DNA from: Diprion similis
Taxonomy: Eukaryota; Arthropoda; Insecta; Hymenoptera; Diprionidae
Direction: 5' to 3'
Assembly (NCBI RefSeq): GCF_021155765.1
Contig: NC_060115.1
Span: 3,472,001 to 3,536,000 of the forward strand
DNA length: 64,000 nt
The position numbers and the translations under genes are program-made. The notes beneath the pieces are model-generated. The model saw only the letters and a program-made list of their open reading frames with translations. It searched no databases and had not been told where the DNA came from. Every line of letters starts with the position of its first letter. The stretch's first letter is position 1. Shown here one piece after another: positions 1-12,703 of the stretch.

Positions 1-1759
1 TATTGCTAGTCTGACAGTAGCGATTAGGATACCCGCTGCACGTGTACCAAAACGGCTCATATTTAATCACAGTAAGCATTTAATCACTTTCAGACGTTCT
101 GCGCATTGTTCCATTTTTCGACATGATTAACATGTAACATAAGCTGTGATCGTGCCTGTAATACAAATGTACGCGGTGATTCATGCTTAAGGAATGTTTA
201 TTTTGTATAGTGTAAATTCAACTAATATATCCAAATATGTGTGGATAATTGTAATGAGAAGAATTAGATAATATATTTTTTAAAATTGCAAAATCTCACT
301 TGTCTTTTCCTTCTCCGTTTCGTGACTCCATCACACCCAAAAAAACTGTATACAATGTATCGGTAAGAATTGAATTTAGCAGGATACTCCCTCGTCTTGC
401 CCATAGTTCACATGAACTCTGATATCCTTACACATTATTGTCATATTTTTTTTCTCATTTTTTTAAGTACAATAAAATATAGATTGTACGTGTATGTACA
501 TTGTGCGTGAAAAATTAGTGGCACAGGACAGACAACTCTGTCTTGCAAATAAGACGATTGTGGCTGGTCCAGACAACTCTTTCTCCTCAAATACACAAAT
601 ATTACAACGTTTGAGTGGTTTCAACCATAAACATTGTAATAAGCTTGTGACTCACGCCTGTCAACATTGAGCACAGGTATGTAAGTAAAAGCATACTTAG
701 ACTGGTCTGTGGTAATATATGTTTTTACAACAAAATCGACTGCGAATAATGAAACATTCATGATATAATATACACGTTTTATATGGGTGGTAAACTCATT
801 TCTGTTACGTAAAGGATGAATATATTGAAATATTCAAGTGACAACTGTAAAGTACATGTCAAAATAATGAGCAGCATGATGTATTATTGATAAGAAAATA
901 AAATATAACAAGAAAATGAAATGAAACGGTAACTCGTCTGCTATGAACGTTTTCTGACGAGCATATACGTATATTGTTCTTTCTTGAGAGAAACGTTAAG
1001 CGCTCTGCATTAATAAAAAAACATTAGTAAAATTCGTTCAATTGAAGGTATACCAAATCTTACTGAATGTAAGTTTTTTCGTACCATAAGAAGCATATCA
1101 CTCAGTGCAAATAAATGCTATTAATTGTTTTCTGCACTACATTCATCAACAACTCTACTACTTTGTAGTTTTATGAGCAATAGTGCTTAAAAGTCTACTT
1201 TTACAAGACTACTTTTGAGCATTAGTGCTTATAACAACTACACAGTCTTCTCATTTTTGACAGGAGGTAGCACAGGAAATAGGATTTGTGGCATGTGCGC
1301 TTATAGGGACTTCTTGACTCATGTGAGTTTCACACTCTCTTTTGGCTTGTGCGGCATATTTGTGACTATTACAGTATCAAGACATATGTGTACGAAATAA
1401 TATAAATCTATACATATGTCTCGAACGAGTCAGGTGTAGTAATTATATGATCCTTGACTCTATAGTATTTTAAAAATTAATACTGCGAAATTTCCAAAAG
1501 ATGAGACAATAATTTTTGCACAAGATTGAAAATGTCGCACAAGTGAATGGTTCTAATTAATGTTGGATTAAAATCTTGATCCTTGTCAAATGTCTTTTCA
1601 AACCATGACCTACCAAGAAATTAGAAAAGCGATAAATTGAGTTAGACTTCATATTCGTATCCTATTCTCAAATGATAAATTGTGAACCCCAAAAGTTTAT
1701 TGGTGTGAGAGTTTCCAAATTGGTCTCTACCGTTTTATGTTTCAATTGTCTAAAAATTT

Positions 1760-1967
1760 GTACACCTGAGTGAAGTTTATTCTGCCGCCCTAATTTCAGC
1801 AAGTCAGTGCTAAAGCTGGCAGCGCTAGTGTCTAACATACACCTATTCAATAGCATATCCTATATTGGCTTGATACGCAGCTGCCATTGGTTAGAGGTTG
1901 CTGGAGCCAGCCTTATTTCTGAACTACTAAAGAGAGGGGTATCAAAGTCAATTTTACATGGGTGTAC
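1760..1967. mobile_element. Palindromic MITE-like element with long inverted arms
   Basis: The left arm begins gtacacc (1760-1766) and the right end is its complement ggtgtac (1961-1967). The arms stay recognisably complementary inward for about 70-80 bp: the left arm contains gctggcagc followed by gtctaac, and the reverse complement of the right arm contains ggctggc, then cagc, then ctctaac, in the same order and spacing. A diverged half copy lies at about 40742-40826. No coding capacity is visible, so this is a non-autonomous element if mobile. I could not define a target-site duplication. Confidence 0.55.
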
Positions 1968-2789
1968 ACTATTGAAAACAGTAGGAAAATCTTTCTTCAT
2001 TCATACACACGCACACATGTAAAAATCCACAACCGTCCACAATCTTTAAGAAGCATTATTAACCAAATGTCAAAATGCTCAGTGAATGACGCCATCTAAT
2101 GTGCAGTTGAGCATTGTGTTATGATTTCATCTTCTTGGTGATATTCAAATCAAAGTAGAAGTGCAACGGTATATAAGCTTTGCAAATTCATCTAGGTCTA
2201 ACCGACAGAAAGCTGTATGGCTACTACGGATCAGTATATTACCACTATCTAAGCCTGTGCGGTCCATCTGTATGTTCAAGGAGAATATAACATGACTAAA
2301 GAATATAAACATATTCCATACATTGTGTACCTATAGTTATATTCAATAAAAGGCACTAATGTAGCAATATTCGCACAGCACATTGACAAAAGATAAAATA
2401 TTTAAATTCTGATTGCAATTTACTACACTGGATGTGTTTTACGATCTAATTGAACTATATCTCCACTCAATATTTTGGAAAAGCTACATCTGGTATTACT
2501 AAAAAGAAACAGAAAATGCAATAACATAAATTTTGTACAACGATGACACGTTAGCCAGAATATGATACACCAATGATTTCAAACCACTGTGGTCGAAAAT
2601 TTCACATGATTTCATTTACCGTTTAATAAATAACTATTCCTAAAAGTTCAAAGTATATTTATGAAATCAATATTTCTATTGCATTACCATTAGTAACAAT
2701 AATGGTACAATTAGCGATTCAACTGGACTTGTTTAGTTGTAATTAACAAATTTGTACCAGAACCATTCAATTTACAACATTACGTGTAT

Positions 2790-2813
2790 AAAAAAAAAAA
2801 AAAAAAAAAAAAA
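2790..2813. repeat. Poly(A) tract, 24 nt
   Basis: There is an uninterrupted run of 24 A on the plus strand, downstream of XPO5 on that gene's antisense strand. It could be a simple slippage repeat or the remains of a retroposed tail. No adjacent retrocopy or target duplication was recognised. Confidence 0.8.
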
Positions 2814-3393
2814 GTGCCTTTATAGACGACACAAATGAAACTTGTAAATAAAGTTCATCATCTTGATTCAACCGATCTGTTGAAGATGCACACATCATGC
2901 ATGATCATGTGTGATTGAGCAATGATCTCTGACCATTGAAAATTTCAGATCATGTGAAACTATCAATAAAATATGCTCGCATTGTGAGTAAATCACCTAT
3001 AATTCAATAATTCAATATAATAAAGCATATTAATATATTACAAACGTTATCTTTTCGAATTAGGAACGTACATGTACAACGTATGCCACACTCATGTTAA
3101 AAAGAAAAAAAAAATGAAAAAAGCGGAACTTAATATGGAATTCGACCTTCAAGCTGTACTCCGGCAGTCTGATAGGTGTTTGTTTCATTTACAGTAAGAC
3201 AGTATAATTATCAACTATTTCATATTTCTATGATTAAATAACATGGAAACCAGACGCTGTTGTCGTGTGTGGTAACCAACCTTGCAAACGTTTACAATCG
3301 TTTTTACTTTCAAATTTTGTTTTTTTACAACAATTCATACTCACATAATAAATTACTCCATGCTCGAGAGATGCAGCGATCATAAGCCATGTG

Positions 3394-6300
3394 CTACGTG
3401 GGGCTTGCGAAGAGCGCTGTGAGGCCTGTTTCGGATGGACCTTTCGATATTTCGTCCACACGAAGCGGTCGTGGCTTGCCAGGGACTTCCAAGCGTGGGA
3501 GATTATCTATTTTTACTTCTTTTCGAAACAGTTGACCCATGCTTCTACCTATCAACTGCAATAAAAGTAAACCATTGATTGAAGGTCACGAAAGAGATTT
3601 TCAGTCAAACTAATTAATGTAATGCTCCTTTATTTCTGTATACGTGTAATTGGCAACGATGGACAGTATTGTTAGTTGCTTCCACCTGAATTTAGGTAAC
3701 TCTTATATCGCTGCCAAGCAACGGTGCTATTTCAGCCAGCTGTTGGTTTTCCATAATCTAATGCGACATTGACATATAAATTACAACGAAATCGAACATG
3801 ATTAGATGTAGCACAAAGGCAAAACGATTTAAAATAATAAATATCGTACATAACAATTTGAGGTGTGCTATAATAAATAATGAGAGACTAAATGAATTGG
3901 ATAAGTCTCACATTGAAATTTGACTTGAATAATGAATCTTATTGCATTAGATAAGTTAGATTTCACTATAGCAGCTTGTCAACCGAAGTAGCATTCCATT
4001 ACTAACTGGTCTGCCAGCATTAAAAATCTGGTGGGGAAAATGCAGAGATAACCAACAATCCGAAAGCACGACAGAGACACAACAATGCCACCAGTATTGG
4101 ATGCGAATGAAAGAAATTAGAAGCCATGTTCCAATTCGTCTATGATGCACACTTCATACCTTCGTATGCTTTTTCACCCCGGACTGAATCATCACAATGG
4201 GCCGATGGCGGATTTTAATAATTTCAATTTATTTTCATGCATTTATATGGAATGCATTACGAAACTGTCAACTTTCCAGGAGAATTGCTAAATGAAAATT
4301 GCCGACAATCTCATTTCCAAACTGTCTAGTCGGTGAGTTGATAAGTTAAATCTGGTAAAAGGCTGAAATTAATTGAAACGTGTCAAGAGGTTGAAATTGC
4401 TCCAACTAATTGCTAATCACTGAAGTACATTTTCAAACTTTTAAGCTGACTAATCTCAACTTGACAGAAAGGATTCGGAATGTTTGTCAACATTTCGTTT
4501 TTCGAACTATGAGGCTAATTTTTCACTGATTCAGTTGCAATGGTCATCTTTCCCTTGTTAAAATTGTGTTATTAACCGATAAACGGATAAACACGGTGGC
4601 ATGTATTGCTCAGAAAGGTAATCGACCCTGGGTCTCAATATATATATACGATGTTTGTTATGAGTGATGAAAAATCTAATATCTCACGTGATTCGTAATT
4701 TTCTTGAATAGATCCTTCTTTCCCTTTTCGACCTTGTTTCCTTTGGTGCTGACGACCGTCATCTTTTCATCGAACCTTTGCAAATCGGCTGGGTTGACAC
4801 CTGGTATCTGTTGCATCACTTCGATTATGTTTGGAAACTTGGGCCTCAAACACTCGTAGATCTGTGCTCCTAGCGTTATAAGAGACCCCTGATTAGCCTC
4901 ATGTTGCCCGTGAAGTTGAAGTCCTTGAAGGACGGCTACCATAACATGGGCAGCCATCGCTGGTGTAAGACTTCCATCAACAGCTAATGCTCGCACAATC
5001 GGCCCAGTGAGGAGAGTTGCCTTCAAGCTTGCATTTGAGTCGTTCCAGGACAATGCGCTAAATGAATACAAGGAGGTGCTGAATTTACATTTGAATGTAT
5101 ACGCATATACACAGAGATAAACTTGTTTTCGAGATACAGATCTTGAGCATATATGCTACAAGGAACGATGCACCAATATTTTTTGGAACTATTTTTGCAA
5201 GAAATTAGTTATGCAAATTTTCAAAACGATACATGTGTAGGTAGATGTGGAATTCATTTACCCCAATACACAGAGAACAACACTGTGACAAGTTGATGGA
5301 TGCCTCAGTACAAGAGTCCCAAGCTCACTGACTACCTCGGCAACGATGCTACTACCTCTGGTGGAAGGTGCATCTATTGCCATTCCACCAGTATCCTGTT
5401 CCATAAGGTCAGGGGGCGAAGCGTCGCTGGCTGCCCCACCGACGAGAGCTACCTTCAATACGTCAACGAAATCTCGGGTCAAGTTTCTATTCAACATGTC
5501 GTCAATGACTTCTTGCACGTTTGTGCAATTTTCCTCATCTAATCCCCCAGACTCGTACAACTGTGTCATGTACCTCCACTTTGCTGTCAATCTGTGGCAC
5601 ACTGTACAAATATAAGTCTCTCTCAGTTATTTGTGGTTTAACATTCTTTTTCTGTTTGTCTAATTCTTTTTAAATCTACGCTATGCCCTGAATGATGTAT
5701 CATTCAGTTACATGTACAGATGTTATGCAAGAACGTTGTGTAACTCACTGTGAGTTGCTACATGGGCCAAGACAGGGATGAGAACAGTCTCGTAGTATGC
5801 TGGTGGACATGAGTAGATAAAAGGCTTCATAAAGACCCGAATAATCGGCCGCAGTCTGTAATCTGGAATAACCTGAACCCATACAATGTTAATCGTGTAG
5901 AGCGTGCTTGTTATTTTCAGTATTATGCCATGATAGAGATTAAAGATTGGATATCGAAGAAACTTGAGAAGGTTCTCAGCTAACAAATCTGGGATTCAGC
6001 AGTATTTAATTAATTGAGTATATGCGCTAGCTACGTATGTAATTATTCTACTAATATTTACCTCCATATTGGAAAAAACTGAGTTGAGCAGAGCAGGGGC
6101 GAGACCAGATAGCTGGTAGAAGTCACGGCCAATTGTGTGACAACCACTTCCCAACATGTGGTAGCAGTTGTCATGAACGTTGGTGAGAAAAGTCTGCATT
6201 CTGACCAAGGGGGCAAATGTAGTTTGGTCAGAGTCGGCAAGATTGTTGTCATTGCTGGAAGAATTCACTCCCAAGAGATTGGATTTTTCTGATTCCAAAA

Positions 6301-9300
6301 GTCCGTGAGCTGATCTGTATCCCTAATACATGGGTACACGCATCGTTATAGAGGCACATACAGACAAATAGATGTGAGGATTGGTAGAAATGAATTTAAT
6401 TGTGATTGGATTCAAACGTTATACTGTTCTTGAATAACTGTTATTGCCATCGATCTCGTGCACCTACCTCGGATAACACTGCGAGGGCCTCGGGTGTGAA
6501 AAGTGCATTCATAGCTCTGATGAGAGCAAACAGCGTTGGCAGAAGCGGAATTACATGTGGACTGGCTGGATTTCTGTACACCGGATTGCCACTCTCGCTC
6601 AGTGCTGCTAAGAAACCCCCCCTAGCCGCACGGTCCGGATCCTCAGGTACGGAGCAACGTTTTACAATGCTTAAAATTGTTGCAATGCAAAAGACGAGAT
6701 CTGCACGATTTTTCGACGTTGGATCTTCCAAGTTGTTTTCAATCGGGTCACAATTTAAACCAACAAATCGTACAAACTCTATAGGGCCTTTGAAGGCCTC
6801 AGCACCGAGTGTAATGAATTGCGACTGCCCCTGGCTGATAACTTCAGCAACAAACCGTGTTTGCCTCTCGTAGTCGCAGAAATGATTAGATATAAGCAGC
6901 AAAGCTTCATATAACGTGACGCTTTCCATCTTGGTAAGCTGACTAGGTTCTTGCACCAAGCCCAGAACTGTGGTATGAATCTGTTCGAAAACTGGGAGGA
7001 GCAGTAGTGGATATTTCAATCCAATTTTGACCATCAAACTTGCTGCGTGACGTCTGACGTTCTTTACAGCCCTCGATCTGTTATCTTTAGTTTCACCTTG
7101 TCCCTCAAACACCAATGCAGCGAAAATTTTTTCCAACACACGTGGAAGGATGGTCACACCAGGCATCTCCATGGATCCCGTTGACATAGAAAGGAAGACA
7201 AATAATCCACTCACACATGACAGTAGAGCAGATAACAGCCATGGGTCTAAGGGTGAATAACTCAGGCATAATTCCAATAGCTGCAGGCCTGTCTGCACAC
7301 TCGGCCGTTCGTTTACATGTAGTATCCTTGAAGAGACAGAATCTAATGCCTGGGCGAGTGCCTCCCACTCTAGATAGACTGGGTCATTTGGGTTACTCTC
7401 ATACCCTAAATCCGTTAGACCCTTTGTTATTTTGGCAGATAGCCATTGCTGCACATAGGCAAAGGTCACCAGGGGTGCCACCATCGTCGCATGACGAAAA
7501 CCCTCAAGAAGATCCATCCTTAGCCGATGAAAGAACACATTAAATTCTTCTTCGGAGTCATAGTCAGAGATACTATAGGTAAGGGTTCCATTTGTGGGTC
7601 TGCCGTTTCTGTACGATACTTTAATAAGTTTAGGCGCCGTACTTTCGACAAACTTTGGCACATACGTCAACAATAGCGGATCAGCCTTGATTTGGTCATG
7701 TTTGAACAACATTACCCATATGGCATTAGCCATATGTGACAGAGTCAAACTTGAATGGGTGGTGAACGTAGTTACAGCATCTAGGTATAGATTGAAATGA
7801 GCCGGACGTACGGTCGATCCATCCTCCTTGCCCCAAAGTATACAAAGTTGCGTAGCCATACCGGTCAACACCTGTGGTAAATTAACGTGACAAGGCTTGC
7901 TAAGAATGCACTCAAAAAAATATGACAATGTCATCGCTTGTAACTAACTGCATAATCTATTTATTCATTTGTATGTATGGAAAGGTCCGTTATATGTATG
8001 TGTCTACATCTAGCATTGATTATAATCCACACATTCGCATCTCTGACTTGATTACTGATTTTTTGAAATTGTTTCTTCAATTCTAAGACATTCACGATTT
8101 TTTTTTTCAAATTTTATAATAGATTTTGAGCACCAACTATTAAATGACCCGATATGTGATGAGAATATAGTACAAGTGTGTAATAGAGTTGCATTGGTGC
8201 AAGGATAGGGGTGCGGGTTAGTGCAATTACTTGCTATTTGCTATAATTTGGGCAGTTACTTACCTGAATCAGTTTTTTTAAGAATAAATAATAATTCTCC
8301 TCGGAGTTATTTGGTCCTGCTGGAGGTGCAGGCATTGTCGCGGCACTGTAAATGCACCGCAAAGCCTCTTCAGAGTAAAGAATCATCAGTTGCTTCCTGT
8401 CTTCCGCTTTACCCTTACGATTGACAATCTGCAATAGACACTCTGCGGCTGGGCATTGGAATGTTGGGTTGCCGAGCAGTACACAAAGGATTTGCAGTAA
8501 CCGACCATCTTCCGCCATTACGTGAGCTATCGACACCCATTCCACAAATCCTGTCAGGGTAAGTAGAACAACCTGAAATCGCAATGAAGCAACAAAGAAA
8601 CTTTTACTTGTTACCTTTTGACAATGACTCGTAAAATCCAAAAATGAATAAAGGGTAAGTTTGTAAAATGATTCAATCTCAGAAAAGCAAAATTGGAATT
8701 GTATCAATCTAGTTACCTGGACAACTTTGCCATGGGCGGTAGCTTCATTTACATGGCCCAAGCTGTTTGCTTCTTGGAACTTTGTAAAATGTTGTTCAAT
8801 CAGTCTTAAGAAGAAGGTAAATATCTCAGCCATGTTGGTTGTCAAAGCCTGATATATATCTTTCCTTCTCTGGTTTGACTCCAATGTTTGCAGTAGAGCA
8901 ACATCCTCGACCAGTCTCAAAAACACTAGCAGTACTAGTTCAGTTTGGCTCTCGCCTCTGGTACAGGCCTGGCTAAGTTCAGCCAAAAGGGTTGGCCACT
9001 GCTGGGGCCATTCCCGTTTGATCATTTCCACAATCACGCGAGATAAGGCATCTTTTATGTGTGTTTCCTCTTGCAAAAATGGTTCCGTACCATCTTGCAA
9101 TAATTTCATAGCATTCTCTTTGATAAATAACTTTTCGGGCTGTGACATCTGGGTCCATCTGTATTTGACACAGTGTTCCATCAGCTGTAGCCCAAAATGT
9201 CGCACGACCGAACTGCTATTTACAAATTTCTGAGCAAGGAACAGGCCACACTGAGCGCACAACGGAGATGATTCTTTGAAACGTTCACAAGCCGCGTAGG

Positions 9301-9403
9301 CCTCGAGGCGCTGCGCGTGTGGTATACCAGGTGACATCATCACCTCGACAACTCGAGCTAATTCAGCCGATATTTGGGCGACATTCCCCACGCCTGCGTC
9401 CAT
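3394..9403 (-). CDS. XPO5: Exportin-5 (karyopherin; Drosophila Ranbp21)
   Basis: This is a RanGTP-dependent importin-beta family exportin that carries pre-miRNAs and other structured RNAs or RNA-binding proteins from nucleus to cytoplasm. Eight coding exons (minus): 9403-8717, 8572-8264, 7943-6468, 6322-6062, 5872-5749, 5601-5262, 5078-4688, 3555-3394. All have GT-AG borders with matching phase; the total is 1249 codons plus stop, close to the roughly 1200 aa of animal exportin-5. Family signatures seen: VRHFGLQLMEHCVKYRW, HIKDALSRVIVEMIKREWPQ and ETQTEL-like SQTELVL in the N-terminal importin-beta region (about residues 50-170), IPDYRLRPIIRVFMKPF, and GLQLHGQHEANQGSL plus FRKEVKIDNLP near the C-terminus. 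The last exon (53 aa, starting LIGRSMGQLFRKEV) is separated by a 1.1 kb intron and is easily missed; it aligns with the family's conserved C-terminal tail. The start was chosen because it opens the conserved N-terminus (MDAGVGN...). The intron at 8716-8573 is 144 nt and open in frame. The exon 4/5 junction (NME|VIPDYRLR) was chosen over an alternative upstream acceptor by homology. Confidence 0.96.
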
Positions 9404-10774
9404 ACCTCCCTGGTTAATGCACCGAAGGCCAGCTACTTATTTGCCCGCAACTGCAAAAAGACACACCTGTCATACAATAGCTTTACAAGAAACTGCATAG
9501 AATTCTTTGCTCCATTTTTCGCTCCTGGTTACTTCTCACTTATCTAGATATATGGGTCAATTCTCAAGAATATAGTAGAACCTCACTTATCCAACGTAAT
9601 TATTTAAGTTTGTCTCGTCTATCACAGACACAAATATCTGCTGTTTCGAAGTCCTAATAAATACATATATCTTTTACAGTTGAACTTTACTTTCATGACG
9701 CATTTTTTCCGAATACGTGTATTCACTTGTGTTTCTAATCATTGTTTAACGTTTTTGAGTTAATCTAAAGACATATGTCTATTTGTTAATAGAGAAAAAT
9801 ATAATTGATATTTATCATTTCTCAAAAATGTATTGTTATTTCTGTTATTTGAGTATTTTCATTATCTGAGCTAAGATGGGTACACAACAGCTGGGATTAC
9901 CAAGATTTGACCCTATCAAGTACATGATAATAGCCAACAAGCTGAGATTCATATACCTTTCGTACCTTAGTATACCAATTTATTTCACAATGCTGTCAAA
10001 CTTTCTGCAACATACTCAACGAGTCGACCCTCCGTACTAATGAGTTAACGCTAAAATGAAATTTCATCATTCATTCGAGTGGTTCAATTTCGCTTGTATT
10101 CACTTTATGCATACAGGGGAAAAAACACTTGCAACGATATAATTCTGTCTCATATTTACTGAAGTATGAATTCATTTTTCCATTGGTACAAAGCAAAGGA
10201 CATACATGCAGTGACTTCTATCCGCGTTAACTGACTTACGACTTCTTTGATATTGATATTAAATGTACACAAATACTCTCTATACGTACATACATGCGAG
10301 AATATTATGAATTTTATCGGTGAAAAATCTTTGGTTTCCTTGCCGTTTGAAATTAAATAGTCAACATGGGTCGAACAGTCTCGGAAGCAGATTTCGGATA
10401 AATCTGGTTAAATTGCTAAGAACTATCGTCTACACTGAGAACACGCACGATACACACGCCGCCGACCATGCCTTGACAGATACCAGGAAACAAGGAACAT
10501 TACCTGAAATATCGTGCGGGTTGGGGCAGCTTATTCAAGGATTCCTCTCGCACTCCAAAGGTCAAGATAGGATTACAGTCCAAATTCCGAGTAAAATAGC
10601 ATTACTATTGAGAAAAATTGATAATTACCCCAAATGATCGTTCCGCGATGCGGCTCGCTAGCGGCTGGACGATGCGTATTCGTATGTGGCGCCCCATTCG
10701 GCCGAGCTGTGAACTTTCAATTTTAAATCACCGACACAACACCCCGCTCCCCGGGATAACACCGACTAAAAGTG

Positions 10775-10793
10775 TAGGGTTAGGTTAGGTTAG
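10775..10793 (+). repeat. Interstitial TTAGG telomere-like motif
   Basis: A TAGGGTTAGGTTAGGTTAG string contains several TTAGG units, the canonical insect telomere repeat. It is in the XPO5/Nup37 divergent promoter region. A complementary CCTAACCTAATCC block lies about 170 bp downstream at 10961-10981. Confidence 0.7.
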
Positions 10794-10960
10794 CTTAGTG
10801 TTTGGCTGGATTAATCGCAAGTGTCGCTGTGCCGTGTTGTCTCTCTACATTTACATTGATTTACATCTGAGATTGAGAAATGGGAGGATAATATAAACCA
10901 ATGTGCTTAGAGCTGACCTTATTCGGTTTATTCCTTGGCTCTATGAGGCTATGTCTGACT

Positions 10961-10981
10961 TAACCTAACCTAATCCAACCT
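10961..10981 (-). repeat. Interstitial CCTAA telomere-like motif
   Basis: A taacctaacctaatccaacc block is the reverse-strand counterpart of the TTAGG array at 10775-10793. It sits in the same intergenic promoter region, 170 bp upstream of the Nup37 start codon. The two blocks could pair as a loose inverted repeat. Confidence 0.7.
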
Positions 10982-11148
10982 ACCCCAACGTACCCGAATT
11001 CCCGCGTGAAAGGCTTAACCTCGTAAATAGGCGTCACGCCGTAGCTCGCGTCAAACGATATAGAGCAAAAGTCTCGCGTTTTCTGGGGATTGTTGCGTGT
11101 GATTTGTGACAAATATTCGGTACAGAGTAGCACAGTGTGACGGCGGTA

Positions 11149-12703
11149 ATGGAAGAAGCTATCGTAACACCACCCACTTATAAGCTAAACTTTTCCGAGC
11201 AGATTTATTGCGTCGAGTTGTCACCCTTTGAATGGTCGCAACGTTTAATTTGTATTGCTCTCAACGGCAAGATTACTGTCGGGATTGTAAAGTTCCAGGT
11301 ACAGATTCGTATTTCTGTCTCGCCTGTGGCTGCACAGAGCCAAGTCTGTTCATAATTCCATTGTCGTATGTTTTCACTTGTATATTACGCAGGATGAGGA
11401 CGACGATGTTGAAGACATTGATTACTGCCCGATTCGAACGTTTCATCATGAAACGAGAGCAGACGCGCTTTCCTGGAGTCCAGAAACCTCCCTGAGTGTT
11501 GTACCAAAAGTTCTAGCCTTCTGTGTTGCTGGGGCAGATTTCAAGATACGATTGTACAACAGTAATTTAAACGACATCAATACATACCAAGTGAGTCACA
11601 TTCTTCATATTTATTTATCTTTGTTTTGTCTTTCTTCTTCCCAGTTACGTGAGCGTGAGCAGAAAAATTAATTCTTTAGACTATCGGCTTAGTTTGTTAT
11701 ATGGAATTAGTCACAATGGGGACTTCTTTCAATACAATATGCTTCAGATGGGTTGAAATGATTATAGCTTTTTCTCAGCTATTGCTAAAGTTGGAAAAAA
11801 ATACAGCCACAACAGACTCACAAAGTAGAGCCCATGCTATTGACTTCTCACCTTCAGAATGGCTCGTGCATGATCCATATATGGTTAGCCTGGCTGAGAA
11901 TGCAAAACAAAAAACCCACATTACAAATACAAATCACCAACTACTTTGAATTTCCCGTTTTCGTTATTCACAGTTAAGAAAAGTTGTAACTGATAGGTTC
12001 TAGATGGGCACACAGATTACATCAATTCGATCTCTTACGAGCTGGAAGGTGATATCCTGGCCTCAGTCTCCGACGATCATACCTGTAAATTGTGGGACAC
12101 CAAAGAGGACAAAAAATGTAATATTACATTTTATCTAACATCTCCAGGCATGTCTGTATGCTGGCACAAAGAAGAAACCGGCAAGTTGTTGGTAGCTGAA
12201 AAAAATGGATCGATACGAATGTACAACATTATAAGCCAGCAGGCGATATTGTCTCTTGACACCGGTGTTACACCCCTCATGTCTGCTGATTGGGGGGCAA
12301 ATCCGCTGAAGGTTGCAGCTATGGCAGCTGGTGAGCTACTAGTTTGGGATGTATCCAGACCTAGGTGCGACACTTGTTACTTATGAATTACAATTCACTC
12401 CTTATAAATTTTAAAACTCTTTTCTCACTGAGGCATATCATCCTTTTCAGCCGGCCTATGGAATCCCGACCCCTGCACGTGGAAGGAGGACAGATGATCA
12501 AGTTTTTCCCAGCCGTCGAATATTTACTTGCCAGCATCGGAAGGCCTGATAATCAACTCAAAGTGATAAATTTGAAATCCAAACAAGTAGTTCTTACCAG
12601 TCCATTGAAGCTTGTTGGCGGAATGAGCTGGCATCATAAGTTACCCTTAATCTGTGCGGGCAATGACAGAGAACTTTGGTTTTGGAAAGTGAATCTAAAG
12701 TAA
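11149..12703 (+). CDS. Nup37: Nucleoporin Nup37 (WD-repeat)
   Basis: Nup37 is a peripheral member of the nuclear-pore outer-ring Nup107-160 (Y) complex and also acts at kinetochores in vertebrates. Four exons: 11149-11298, 11393-11590, 11997-12364, 12451-12703; phases fit and give 322 aa, against about 326 in human. Diagnostic stretches: RTFHHETRADALSWSPET (exon 2), VLDGHTDYINSI and ASVSDDHTCKLWDT (a classic WD repeat), SPGMSVCWHKEETGKLLVAEKNG, then GGMSWHHKLPLICAGNDREL at the end. These match the animal family in the same order and make a single beta-propeller. The start is the ATG giving MEEAIVTPPTYKLNF. The acceptor of exon 3 (gatag) has a poor pyrimidine tract but is forced, because the next upstream in-frame triplet is a stop. 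A downstream AATAAA at about 13104 is the likely poly(A) signal. Confidence 0.95.

Larger units (their letters stand above)
1..3393. other. Non-coding left flank; 3' flank of XPO5
   Basis: No reading frame here has the length, codon character or splice signals of a gene; the open frames of 60-75 codons are short and low-complexity. The stretch is AT-rich. It holds the palindromic element at about 1760-1967, a run of 24 A at 2790-2813, and an imperfect repeat pair near 1172-1232 in which a gagca-n-tagtgctta block occurs twice around complementary actactttt/aaaagt arms. The part next to 3393 must include the XPO5 3' UTR, but I see no canonical AATAAA on the minus strand close to the stop, so the transcript end is not placed. 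Confidence 0.6.
9404..11148. promoter_or_regulatory. Divergent promoter region between XPO5 and Nup37
   Basis: XPO5 (minus) and Nup37 (plus) are head to head. An acceptor at 9452-9451 (minus strand, tttttgcag) lies just before the XPO5 start, and a possible donor near 10629 (minus, ggg|gtaatt) would make a 5'-UTR intron, placing XPO5 transcription start near 10.65-10.75 kb. The most GC-rich DNA of the region is about 10640-10770. It is followed by TTAGG-like arrays at 10775-10793 (plus) and CCTAA at 10961-10981. Nup37 initiation is probably within about 100-200 bp upstream of 11149. The 105-codon frame at 10320-10637 has no family resemblance and is regarded as chance. Confidence 0.55.

Noticed and set aside
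5873-5986. N-terminal extension of XPO5 exon 5 (acceptor at 5990-5989)
   Set aside because: The frame is open, but the homologous junction is NME|VIPDYRLR at 6062/5872, which matches exportin-5 without extra residues and uses good splice sites.
6406-6873. 155-codon plus-strand frame
   Set aside because: Antisense shadow of the long XPO5 exon 7943-6468; the sense strand is a conserved exportin.
10320-10637. 105-codon frame between XPO5 and Nup37
   Set aside because: No recognisable family and it lies over the probable XPO5 5'-UTR intron and promoter; composition is not convincing.
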